64,000 nucleotides of DNA from Candidatus Scatomonas merdigallinarum. Its GTDB lineage: Bacteria > Bacillota > Clostridia > Lachnospirales > Lachnospiraceae. The notes under the pieces were generated by a model that was not told the DNA's origin, made no database searches, and saw only the letters and a program-made list of their open reading frames with translations. The stretch lies in assembly GCA_018716305.1 (NCBI GenBank), contig DVKB01000032.1:124001-188000 (forward strand), given 5' to 3'. A program made the position numbers and the translations under genes. Shown here in pieces: positions 16,283-24,072 of the stretch. Each line of letters begins with the position of its first letter. Position 1 is the stretch's first letter.

Positions 16283-17842
16283 TCACTCCACTTTCTTCAC
16301 CAACAGCAGCGAGTCCATGGGATTTATTTCATCGGAAGTAAGATGGTTCAGCTGGCGGATCTCCTCTGAAGTCGTATAAAACTGTTTGGCAATATCCCAG
16401 AGAGTGTCTCCCGGCTGCACCAGATATCGAACAATACCCGGCATGTTCTGGAGTTCTTCCATATCCAGCTCTTCCTCGCGGATCTCCCGGATGATCTCCT
16501 CCTGCCTGCACTTCAGAACCACCGCGTTGAGATTGACCACCGCTTTAATTTCGATCTCGTTGCTGTCAATCATAGTGGTAGACAGCTGTTCCAGATCGGT
16601 CCGCAGATGGTACCTGCAGTCCCGTGTAATGCCCGGGGCTTCCACCACATGGGAGAAAGGCACCGCTGTCTCCGCGGCATAAAAGGGCATTTCGTCATCG
16701 CTGATAATGTAAAGGATCCGCAGTTCCAGCACCCCTTCCGCCAAAATCCCGTTCTCTACCACCCGCGCCTCATCCACCTTGATCTTTCCTTCCCCGTGGC
16801 AGATCTGCAGGATCTTATGGGGGCTCTCCTCCACCTTCAGTTTATCGGAAATCCGGCACTTGGAATAATTTTTCACCAGCAGGCTCTCCAGCTCCTCCGG
16901 CTGAGAAACCGGAACCGTTTTCATTTTCGGCGTATACACATCCTGCAGCAGAGTCATGGAGGTTTCCCGGTACAGTTTCAGATCCAGTTCCAGCACCACG
17001 TCCATCTGCAGCATTCGCTCTTCCCCGTCCGCGTCGGGAGCGATCTCCATGGTGTTCTGCACCATCGTTACTTCCACATTTGGGATCATATCGGAAGTAC
17101 AGTCCCCGCATTCCGCCTCTCCTGAAAAGGGAATGGCCTGTTCCAGCCACTGGGGAGGAGTCTCCGGATCCGCCCCCGCGTAAAGGACAAAGAGAAAGAG
17201 TTCCCCTCTGATCTCCACCTTCCCCTCCCCGGAACGGATATCCAGCCCCCGTATCTCCATATCTTTCCACAGGATCTCATGAATATCCGGTTTATTGGAC
17301 GCCACAGCCATCTCCTTCTTTACCCGAAGGGTGTCCTTTTTATGTACGCCCAGCTCCAGCACCCGGATTTCTTTTTTCTTCATGGAAATCTCCCCCGGCT
17401 CCTTTAAATCCGCCGGAATCTCCACGTCTCTCAATTCCTCCACCGCGGCCTGAAAGGTTACAATCGCCTTGACATTCAGCTTGCGGGAATGGATCAGGTG
17501 GATGCTGAGATCCTCGATCTCCCATTTTAAACAGATTTTATCTCCCCCGGAGAGGCCCTCCAGATTCAGATTTTCATCAATGGGAAGTTTTCCCTCCAGA
17601 CTGCAGACTCTCTTTTCCTCCCCTTCCGATACGTAGAGCAGAGAAAAGCAGAGACTTCCCAGAACCCTGGCCCGGCCTTCCCCCATCTGAACCTCGGCCA
17701 CCTCCACCTCCCCTTTTTTCTGGATCATTCGGCCCACATCCGGTTTGACATCCGGAACATTCCAGTCTTCGTCAAAGGTTACCTGGCTTACCGCCTCCGA
17801 TTTTACGCTCAGCTGACGCAGATGATTTTTGATTAATTCCAT
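16283..17842 (-). CDS. SPOCS (DUF3794) and LysM protein, SipL-like spore coat morphogenesis factor
   Basis: 519 aa. Three DUF3794/SPOCS modules are seen (near 30-150, 170-290 and 330-450), the last preceding a LysM domain at the C-terminus (YLVQPGDTLWDIAKQFYTTSEEI). This architecture matches clostridial SipL, which binds the SpoIVA ATPase and anchors the coat to the forespore surface. It is expected in the mother cell under sigma-E. The next gene on the same strand upstream is the PrcB-like lipoprotein. GGAGG precedes the ATG. No enzyme motif is present; the role is structural. Confidence 0.88.
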   Translation of the reverse strand: MELIKNHLRQLSVKSEAVSQVTFDEDWNVPDVKPDVGRMIQKKGEVEVAEVQMGEGRARVLGSLCFSLLYVSEGEEKRVCSLEGKLPIDENLNLEGLSGGDKICLKWEIEDLSIHLIHSRKLNVKAIVTFQAAVEELRDVEIPADLKEPGEISMKKKEIRVLELGVHKKDTLRVKKEMAVASNKPDIHEILWKDMEIRGLDIRSGEGKVEIRGELFLFVLYAGADPETPPQWLEQAIPFSGEAECGDCTSDMIPNVEVTMVQNTMEIAPDADGEERMLQMDVVLELDLKLYRETSMTLLQDVYTPKMKTVPVSQPEELESLLVKNYSKCRISDKLKVEESPHKILQICHGEGKIKVDEARVVENGILAEGVLELRILYIISDDEMPFYAAETAVPFSHVVEAPGITRDCRYHLRTDLEQLSTTMIDSNEIEIKAVVNLNAVVLKCRQEEIIREIREEELDMEELQNMPGIVRYLVQPGDTLWDIAKQFYTTSEEIRQLNHLTSDEINPMDSLLLVKKVE

Positions 17843-17884
17843 ATTCTCTCCTCCTACTTCTATTTTCCGGCTGCCTGCCGGAGC

Positions 17885-18292
17885 CTACCGCTCAAACACC
17901 ACCGGAAGTCCGGGGTCTTCTGTCTTCACTACCAGCCAGGGCAGAGAGCTTTCTCCCTTCTGTTCCTCTCTGGTGGCCGGTCCTATGAGCCGCGTGCGAA
18001 AATGCAGAGCTGAATCCGATACGCTGACTTCCTCTACCTGTATACTGTATCCGCCGCTTTTCTGTTCTCCGTATCCTCTGAGAATATAGAGATAGCCGCC
18101 GCTTTTATACGTCATCTGAAAGGCCTGGCCTTCCTGTTCCCGGATCAGCCGCTCTACCTCCGGCGGAAGGGCCTCCCCCCGGAGAACTGTATATTCCACC
18201 GCCTGCCGTTCACCGCCCTCCGTGGAGACGATCCGGCACCCGGAAACCGTCAGAGCCAGAAAAAGCAGCAGCGCCGCCCAGAGTTTCCCCAT
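17885..18292 (-). CDS. PrcB-like lipoprotein
   Basis: 135 aa. The lipobox LALTVSGC is followed by a small beta domain with the PrcB C-terminal pattern YILRGYGEQKSGGYSIQVEEV and a closing LVVKTEDPGLPVVF. In Treponema the PrcB protein stabilises the protease dentilisin. Firmicute relatives are unlinked lipoproteins of unknown role, often near sporulation genes. Here it sits 42 bases before the SipL-like gene on the same strand, so a spore-envelope role is possible but only inferred. Confidence 0.72.
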   Translation of the reverse strand: MGKLWAALLLFLALTVSGCRIVSTEGGERQAVEYTVLRGEALPPEVERLIREQEGQAFQMTYKSGGYLYILRGYGEQKSGGYSIQVEEVSVSDSALHFRTRLIGPATREEQKGESSLPWLVVKTEDPGLPVVFER

Positions 18293-18402
18293 AAGCCAGT
18301 TTCCTCTTCTATGCTTTATGGATATTGTATGAGCCTTCCGCTCTGTTCAGAACCTTCCCCGGTTAAGCTGCCGCAAAACCTTCGGAATCCCTGACATTTT
18401 TG

Positions 18403-18431
18403 TTGAAAACAGACATTTTTTTCCGTATAAT
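18403..18431 (+). promoter_or_regulatory. sigma-A promoter of plsC
   Basis: TTGAAA (18403-18408), 17 bases, TATAAT (18426-18431); the gene starts 70 bases further on after AAAGGAGAG. Confidence 0.8.
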
Positions 18432-18500
18432 AGAGGCTGATGCCGTGGATTTTTATCCGGGCATCCAAACTTTCGCGGACTGCACAAAGGAGAGACTTCC

Positions 18501-19241
18501 ATGATTCGATTAATTTTAGCCCTGCTCACAGCCATTGTCTATCTGATCGGGACTCTGCCTGTGCTGCTCATTCTCTGGCTCCTGGGAAAATCCCGGCCGG
18601 CCGCCAGGGATCAGGCGGCCAGAGTCATGATCCGCTGGGTTTTCCGGGTGCTGATCAAAGTGTCCGGCATCCGGGTAACGGTCATCGGCGAAGAGCGGGT
18701 GCCCGGGGACACCGCCGTCCTGTACACCGGCAACCACCGGAGTATTTTCGACATTCTGATCACCTATGTGCGCAGCCCCCGGATCTGCGGATATGTGGCC
18801 AAAAAGGAACTTGGAAGCATTCCCCTGTTTTCTCTGTGGGCCAGATACATTAACTGCCTGTTTTTTGACAGAAAAGACCTGAAAGAGGGCATGAAGATGA
18901 TCCTGGAAGGCACGGAAATGCTGAAGGAGGGAAAATCCGTGTTTATTTTCCCGGAAGGGACCAGAAACAAAAGCGAATCCGATCTGCCTCTGCTCCCATT
19001 CCATGAGGGAAGTTTCCGCATGGCCTTAAAGAGCAAATGTCCCATTGTGCCGGTGGCTATCTGCAACACCGTCAATGTCTGGGAAGCACATTTCCCATGG
19101 ATCCGCTCCGCCCATGTCATCCTGGAATACGGAGACCCCATCTATACGGAAGAACTGGAGCCATCCCTGAAAAAAAGAGTCGGCGCTTACGTCCGGGAGA
19201 AAACAGAAGAAATGATCGAAAAAAATCAGAAGCTGCTGTGA
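18501..19241 (+). CDS. plsC: 1-acyl-sn-glycerol-3-phosphate acyltransferase
   Basis: 246 aa. It acylates lysophosphatidic acid to phosphatidic acid at the membrane. An N-terminal membrane segment (1-30) is followed by the catalytic NHRSIFD motif (His79, Asp84) and the phosphate-binding FPEGTR (about 150-155), in the order and spacing of PlsC. A third block, PIVPVAICNT, completes the family pattern. It has its own promoter and terminator. Confidence 0.94.
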   Translation: MIRLILALLTAIVYLIGTLPVLLILWLLGKSRPAARDQAARVMIRWVFRVLIKVSGIRVTVIGEERVPGDTAVLYTGNHRSIFDILITYVRSPRICGYVAKKELGSIPLFSLWARYINCLFFDRKDLKEGMKMILEGTEMLKEGKSVFIFPEGTRNKSESDLPLLPFHEGSFRMALKSKCPIVPVAICNTVNVWEAHFPWIRSAHVILEYGDPIYTEELEPSLKKRVGAYVREKTEEMIEKNQKLL

Positions 19242-19265
19242 AATCACGGCAGCTTCTGATTTTTT
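19225..19265 (+). terminator. terminator of plsC
   Basis: ATCAGAAGCTGC pairs with GCAGCTTCTGAT around a 12-base loop, followed by TTTTT. The left arm and loop include the last codons and the stop. Confidence 0.93.
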
Positions 19266-19287
19266 AACCGGCCTTTCCGATACCGAT

Positions 19288-20118
19288 TCAAGGTTCCATA
19301 TCCTCAAAAATTACCAGAGACTCATCTGTCTTGACCAGTTCATAGCCTTCCATATCGTGGATGCCCCACTCCATGGTCTGCACCCGGTACAGGAACCGGC
19401 ACAGCCGCAGGCTGATGTTGGTTCTGTCCTCCACATTGCAGGTGACAAAATCCGGGGCTGTCAGAAAATTGGTCAGCAGATTGTGGCGGATGAAATCCCG
19501 CAGGGTACAGGCGGCCCCGCACCCGCACCTCTCTCCGTACTCCATGACCTGCCCCCGGATGTACTCCGGACGGCGGCTTCTGAACCAGCGGACCGCCATG
19601 GGATCCGCGGACTGTACGGCAAATACCCCATCGTATCCGTCCAGGATACGGCTGACCCTGCTGCAGAGCATCCCGTAATTTTCCTCTTCAGATTTCAGAT
19701 CCAGCAGCACCGGCACCTGACCGTCCACCAGTTCCAGCGCTTCCCGCAGATCGGGGATTCTCTCCTCTGTTTTGGACAGAAAATAATTCCGAAGCTCTTC
19801 CCTGGTGCTGTCCTCCACGCAGATTTCCGCCCCGCAGAGCCGCAGCAGACGGGAATCGCGGATCACCACCGGCACCCCGTCCCGGGTAAGGCGCACGTCC
19901 ATCTCAATGCCGTATCCCCGGCTGGCAGCCTCCTCAAAAGCTTTCAGAGAATTCTCCGGGATTTTTTTCCGGAGATTCCAATACCCCCTGTGGGCAAAAT
20001 CGTATTTCTGAAATTCTGTCATGTCCGGTTTGCCGCTGGTTCTGGGTTTTACCGCCAGAGCCCAGGCAGCCGCTGTTCCCACAGCCGCTGTAAACAGCCT
20101 TTTTAACGTTTTTCCCAT
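19288..20118 (-). CDS. glycerophosphodiester phosphodiesterase-family protein with altered active site
   Basis: 276 aa from the ATG after GGGAGGG. An N-terminal hydrophobic stretch (8-22) is probably an anchor. The GDPD barrel starts with YDFAHRGYW (His43, Arg44), then IPENSLKAF (Glu55, Asn56) and IEMDVRLTRDG (Glu72, Asp74). The next block should read HD, the second catalytic histidine, but reads VVIRDSRL, with Arg87 encoded by CGC. Metal ligands are otherwise retained. Loss of the His should strongly reduce hydrolysis of glycerophosphodiesters, so it may be inactive or have changed specificity. A His-to-Arg change needs only CAC to CGC. Confidence 0.85.
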   Translation of the reverse strand: MGKTLKRLFTAAVGTAAAWALAVKPRTSGKPDMTEFQKYDFAHRGYWNLRKKIPENSLKAFEEAASRGYGIEMDVRLTRDGVPVVIRDSRLLRLCGAEICVEDSTREELRNYFLSKTEERIPDLREALELVDGQVPVLLDLKSEEENYGMLCSRVSRILDGYDGVFAVQSADPMAVRWFRSRRPEYIRGQVMEYGERCGCGAACTLRDFIRHNLLTNFLTAPDFVTCNVEDRTNISLRLCRFLYRVQTMEWGIHDMEGYELVKTDESLVIFEDMEP

Positions 20119-20175
20119 ACGCTTCCCTCCCTTGCCTCCTTTGATATCGGTCAAAGGGTTTTTATACAGTATAAT

Positions 20176-21978
20176 TTATTCCTCGATCTGTTTCAACAGA
20201 TAACGGCCCACCACATTGGAAAAATTTTTAATGGTCCGGATGTAAGCGAAATCTTTTCCGAATATTTTCCGCTCCGCGGCCAGCTCTGTCTCCTCCCCCA
20301 CAAAAACGCCCAATACCGCCGCCCCGCTCTGCCGGAGCCGCCGAACCTCAAAGCCGGTGTCCAGAATAGCCGGCCTCCCTCTGTAAGGCTCCGGGTTTCT
20401 GGAATTGGGCCGGTTCACCACTACGTCGTAGGGTTTTCCGTCGCTGAGGATAATCAGAACCTTGTTCTCCTCCTCCCGCTGAAGAAGGGTGCTTCCCACG
20501 GCTTTCACCGCCAGCCCGTCCCGGTTGTTGGAGGAGGTCATATACTCAAAAATCCGGCCGTTTTTCTTCCTGCTGTCGTCATAGTCCCGGAATTTCTGCA
20601 GAATGGTGTAATCCCAGAAGGTGCAGAAGCTGGTGACCCGGAAGGGGATATCCAGGTTGGACAGGGCTTCGCTGATGATGAAGGCCTGAAGCGCCACCTG
20701 GCCCTGCCGGCTTCTCTGGGAACCGCTGGCGTCAATGAGCACGTCCACCACAAAATTCATGGCGTCGTTTTTGATCTCTTTCTTAAAAAGCCTGGCGTCC
20801 TCGGAACGGCCCACCTTCCACAGGGCTGCCGGAATGATCCGGCCCCGGTCTGAGAGGATTTCCTGGTTTTCACTGCGCAGCAGCAGAGCCTTTCTCAGCA
20901 TGTCCGTCAGCACCTGGATATTCCGCTTCACCACCCGGCTCTGGTCGTAGTAGGCCATGATATTTTTATCCTTCTGCTTTCTGGCGTACTCATACTGGTA
21001 ATTCCGAAGCACGGGATTCTGCAGGATTCCTTCCGTACAGTAGAGACTGCAGTCCCCGTGGATTCCGCGGCAGAACTGGTAATTCAGATTTTTCTGCTCC
21101 GCCGGGCTTAAATAGCTTTTCCCGAAATTCTTTTCCACGTAGGAATACATCTGTGCCAGGGCCTTCTCGTCCACCACCAGGATTTTTTTCTTTTTCTGCC
21201 CCTCCTGCTTCTTGTCCTCCTCCTGATCCCGGCTTTCATTCATATCCAGGCTGGTCATGGCCTCGGAGATCTTCTCCAGATAGGTTTCCATGGTGTCCTC
21301 GCGGAGTTCTTCCAGATCTTCCCTCAGAAAATCCTTCCAGGAAAATTCCGCCAGCTCTTCCACGGTCACCGCCAGAACCTGATCCAGGGTCTTTTTGTTT
21401 TTCTCAAAATTCGGCTCCACAATCTGATTGTAGAGGCTGTCCACCGCGCGGATTACATCCATGGTGTCCCGCGCTTCCCGCAGCCGGTGAATCTCCTCCA
21501 TCCAGCCCTGAATCTTCCGGGTGCCCTCATAGGAGCCGTCCAGCTCCTCCCGGAGAAGGGCCGCTTTAAAATGCCCCAGGGGGGTGGCGGCCAGTTCTTT
21601 AAAATCCAGTTCCAGAATATCCTCGCAGGCTTTCCGGCGGATATTCCGGACTCCCTCCCGCTCCGCGTCCAGCTTATGCCCCACAGCCTCCTCGATACAC
21701 AGCTGAGCCACGGTCATCAGGGGGCCTCTGAAGGCGTCGCAGTAAATTTTTTTCAGCAGATACATGCTCAGGGCGTCCCGGTCAAAATATTTCGCCAGAC
21801 CGCCCTGCTTGATGCCGTCGTAGAGGGCTATATTCCGGGAGCGGAGAAAAGTTTCCACATCCGGCTTCACTTCCAGGGAATAATCCCCGCTGACCGTCCA
21901 CACCAGATTGCGGATCCGGTTTTCCATTTCCAGACGGTAATCGTCCAGCACCGCGCTTTCTTCCTGATCAGAATACAT
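20176..21978 (-). CDS. von Willebrand factor A domain protein paired with a MoxR ATPase
   Basis: 600 aa. A long helical N-terminal part (1-260), a charged linker (QEEDKKQEGQKKKK), a middle region with Cys-containing FCRGIHGDCSLYC, then a vWA domain (about 410-600) with a complete MIDAS start (VDVLIDASGSQRS) and ILSDGKP. Such proteins act with MoxR AAA+ ATPases as chaperone-like machines that insert metal or remodel a target complex. The start overlaps the moxR stop by 11 bases, so both are made together. No obvious client is adjacent. Confidence 0.82.
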   Translation of the reverse strand: MYSDQEESAVLDDYRLEMENRIRNLVWTVSGDYSLEVKPDVETFLRSRNIALYDGIKQGGLAKYFDRDALSMYLLKKIYCDAFRGPLMTVAQLCIEEAVGHKLDAEREGVRNIRRKACEDILELDFKELAATPLGHFKAALLREELDGSYEGTRKIQGWMEEIHRLREARDTMDVIRAVDSLYNQIVEPNFEKNKKTLDQVLAVTVEELAEFSWKDFLREDLEELREDTMETYLEKISEAMTSLDMNESRDQEEDKKQEGQKKKKILVVDEKALAQMYSYVEKNFGKSYLSPAEQKNLNYQFCRGIHGDCSLYCTEGILQNPVLRNYQYEYARKQKDKNIMAYYDQSRVVKRNIQVLTDMLRKALLLRSENQEILSDRGRIIPAALWKVGRSEDARLFKKEIKNDAMNFVVDVLIDASGSQRSRQGQVALQAFIISEALSNLDIPFRVTSFCTFWDYTILQKFRDYDDSRKKNGRIFEYMTSSNNRDGLAVKAVGSTLLQREEENKVLIILSDGKPYDVVVNRPNSRNPEPYRGRPAILDTGFEVRRLRQSGAAVLGVFVGEETELAAERKIFGKDFAYIRTIKNFSNVVGRYLLKQIEE

Positions 21979-22885
21979 CTTCTCTCGTCCAGTCCTCCGG
22001 GATCCGGGTAACTACCACATCCCGGACAATCTCCTTCTCAAACATATCAAAACACTTGTTGACAATTCCCATCTGCAGAGCCAGCGCCGGGGAAAGCCCC
22101 TGCCGCACGGTCCGGGCCGCCGCCATGAGACCCCGCAGATCCAGAGCCTTGGTGGAAATCTCCGCGTTCTCCGCCTTTATCTGCAGATCCAGAAAGATCC
22201 CCATCCACTGTTCCTTGGCCCGCCGCTTCATATCCGGAAAAATCTGTTCCAGAATGTACCCCAGGGTCTCCTCATTCTGGGGCGGCATATCAATCACCAG
22301 AAAGCGGGACACCAGAGCTTCGTTCAGCTCCTTGGTGCCTGCGTAGCCGTAATTCATAGTGCCGATGAACCGGGCCGCCGGATGCAGGTCGATTTTGTCA
22401 TACCCAGGCACGTCAATGCTGCGCCGGTAATCCAGGGTGGCGTGCAGCACAGACACCGCGTCATTTTTGGCCATATTGATCTCATCCAGAATCCCGAAGC
22501 CTCCGTACTGGGCGCACTGATAAATGCTCCCCTTCCGCAGCTCCACCTCATTGTTGCGGAAGGTATCTGTGCCGATGAGTTCCGCGCTGCTGGTATTTAC
22601 ATGGAAGGAAACATTGTACACCGGCCGTCCGAAAATGAAAGCAAGATTTTCCGCCAGTACATTCTTTCCCGTGGCCTTGGCTCCCGTCAGCAGCAGATTT
22701 TCCCCCTGCAGCAGGGCTGCGGCAGCCATTTCCAGCACCTCCCGTCCGTAAAAGGGAATCGGCGGCTCCGCCAGACGGTTTTTCACGGAATCCTCCACCG
22801 GATACTGATTCGAAAAGCGTTCCACATCCGCGATCAGGGCTTCACTGACACCCTGGGTTCGCAGAAATTCAAGTTCTGTTCTCAT
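21968..22885 (-). CDS. MoxR-family AAA+ ATPase
   Basis: 305 aa from the ATG after AGGAGA; a longer frame exists upstream but runs through the hairpin-rich leader and lacks a site. Walker A is present in a variant form (LTGAKATGKNV), Walker B is FGILDEINMA, and sensor-1 FIGTMNYGY and ELNEALVSRF follow. The family couples ATP hydrolysis to assembly or activation of target complexes with vWA partners. The vWA gene is coupled by overlap. The client is unknown. Confidence 0.9.
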   Translation of the reverse strand: MRTELEFLRTQGVSEALIADVERFSNQYPVEDSVKNRLAEPPIPFYGREVLEMAAAALLQGENLLLTGAKATGKNVLAENLAFIFGRPVYNVSFHVNTSSAELIGTDTFRNNEVELRKGSIYQCAQYGGFGILDEINMAKNDAVSVLHATLDYRRSIDVPGYDKIDLHPAARFIGTMNYGYAGTKELNEALVSRFLVIDMPPQNEETLGYILEQIFPDMKRRAKEQWMGIFLDLQIKAENAEISTKALDLRGLMAAARTVRQGLSPALALQMGIVNKCFDMFEKEIVRDVVVTRIPEDWTREDVF

Positions 22886-22920
22886 ACTATCTTCTCCTGT
22901 ACGTTCTGAAACCGGCAAAG

Positions 22921-23000
22921 GCCGGCAAAAAAGGCCGGGGACCCGGCCCCGGGATGCCTGCGGATTGTATCGTGCCGCGCACTCCCTCAATCCCGGCATC
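22921..23000 (-). repeat. hairpin cluster in the moxR leader
   Basis: Three inverted repeats precede moxR: CCGGC/GCCGG near 22913-22926, GGCCGGG-GA-CCCGGCC at 22933-22948, and a longer one at 22953-23000 in which GATGCC and GGATTG pair with CAATCC and GGCATC. The last resembles the dispersed element only in its GGATTG...CAATCC core and spacing, so relationship is uncertain. Confidence 0.5.
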
Positions 23001-23061
23001 ATGAATGTATTTTAGCATAAAACAGAAGGCAAAAAAAGGCCTCCTTTTCCCGATTTTTATG

Positions 23062-23090
23062 TTGACAAATCATCCAAAATACGCTAATAT
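23062..23090 (+). promoter_or_regulatory. promoter of tRNA-Arg
   Basis: Consensus TTGACA (23062-23067), 17-base spacer, TAATAT (23085-23090), 31 bases before the tRNA. Confidence 0.9.
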
Positions 23091-23121
23091 ATCTGTTGTT
23101 GGTAAAATCCATATAAAAAAT

Positions 23122-23195
23122 GTGCGTTTAGCTCAGCTGGATAGAGCGTTTGACTACGGATCAAAAGGCCGGGGGTTCGAATCCTCTAACGCACG
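23122..23195 (+). tRNA. tRNA-Arg (anticodon ACG)
   Basis: A 74-nt cloverleaf: acceptor GTGCGTT/AACGCAC, D arm GCTC...GAGC, anticodon stem TTTGA/TCAAA with loop CTACGGA, T loop GTTCGAATC, discriminator G. The first anticodon base A is expected to become inosine by TadA. CCA is not encoded. Confidence 0.96.
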
Positions 23196-23199
23196 GATG

Positions 23200-23236
23200 A
23201 AAAAGCATCTGCTACCGAACAGGTGCTTTTTTTATG
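23200..23236 (+). terminator. terminator of tRNA-Arg
   Basis: AAAAAGCATCTG against CAGGTGCTTTTT (one G-T pair), loop of 8, then more T. Confidence 0.9.
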
Positions 23237-23328
23237 CTTTGACCAGCGCCGGCCTATTGCCCGGCGCAAAGAAACCGTTGCAAATCTTTCTCAAGGTGCT
23301 ATAATGATGGGCTGGAAGGAGGATTCCC

Positions 23329-24051
23329 ATGGAAAACAATCAGAAACTCTCTGTGGCCATTCATTTCACCATGGCATTCTGCGGCGGGCTGCTGGGAGCC
23401 TACGCTCTGTTCAGCCGCCAGCTGGTCTTTGGCTCCGCTCAGACGGCCAATCTGATGGAACTGGTCTCCGCGATGATCGGAAGGAATCTGCCGGAGGTAC
23501 TGATCCGCCTGGGCGCGGTTCTGATCTACGGATGGGCGGTGGCGCTCTCGGTGATTCTTTCCAGAAAGACTTCTGTTAATCTGAAATACGCAGCCATCTT
23601 TATGGAATTTCCCGCAGTGGCTGTCAGCGCTTTTATTCCCGCGTCGATCAACCCGGTGCTGGCTCTGTATCCGGTTTTCTTTATCACCGCTTTTCAGTGG
23701 TGCGCCTTTAAAGGGGTGGGAGATTTTGCCAGCTCTACCATCTTCTCCACCAACAATGTGAAGCAGACGGTGCTGGGCTTTACAGAATACTGTTTTGAAA
23801 AGGATCCGGAGCGCAAAAAATATCAGTCCCGGAAGGCCCGGTTCTTCGGCGGCACCCTGGTGTGCTTTCACGCGGGGGTAGCCGTGGAATATCTCGCGCT
23901 CCAGCTGATCTCCCTGCGGGCAGTATGGCTGTGTTTTCTGCCGCTTGCCGCAGGGCTTCTGCTGGTGCGGGCAGAGAGCAGGGACTGCCGTACCGAGGCG
24001 GTTCTGCCTTCTTTTTCTCACGGCAAAAGGGTTCAGGCTCCTCAGCATTGA
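23329..24051 (+). CDS. DUF1275 (YoaK-like) membrane protein
   Basis: 240 aa, six predicted membrane segments. The opening block with CGGLLGAYALFSR followed by LVFGSAQTANLMEL matches the DUF1275/YoaK signature, in which FGxxQTxN lies after the first helix. ALYPVFFITAFQWCAFKGV and FSTNNVKQT are further family landmarks. Function is unknown for the family. A GGAGG site lies before the ATG, and a terminator overlaps the end. Confidence 0.85.
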   Translation: MENNQKLSVAIHFTMAFCGGLLGAYALFSRQLVFGSAQTANLMELVSAMIGRNLPEVLIRLGAVLIYGWAVALSVILSRKTSVNLKYAAIFMEFPAVAVSAFIPASINPVLALYPVFFITAFQWCAFKGVGDFASSTIFSTNNVKQTVLGFTEYCFEKDPERKKYQSRKARFFGGTLVCFHAGVAVEYLALQLISLRAVWLCFLPLAAGLLLVRAESRDCRTEAVLPSFSHGKRVQAPQH

Positions 24052-24069
24052 GAGGTCTGAACCCTTTTT
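24026..24069 (+). terminator. terminator of the DUF1275 gene
   Basis: AAAGGGTTCAG pairs with CTGAACCCTTT, with an inner CCTC/GAGG stem; T-run follows. The stop codon lies in the loop. Confidence 0.85.
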
Positions 24070-24072
24070 GTA

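Noticed and set aside
23005-23304. Open frame across tRNA-Arg
   Set aside because: Overlaps a clear tRNA with promoter and terminator.
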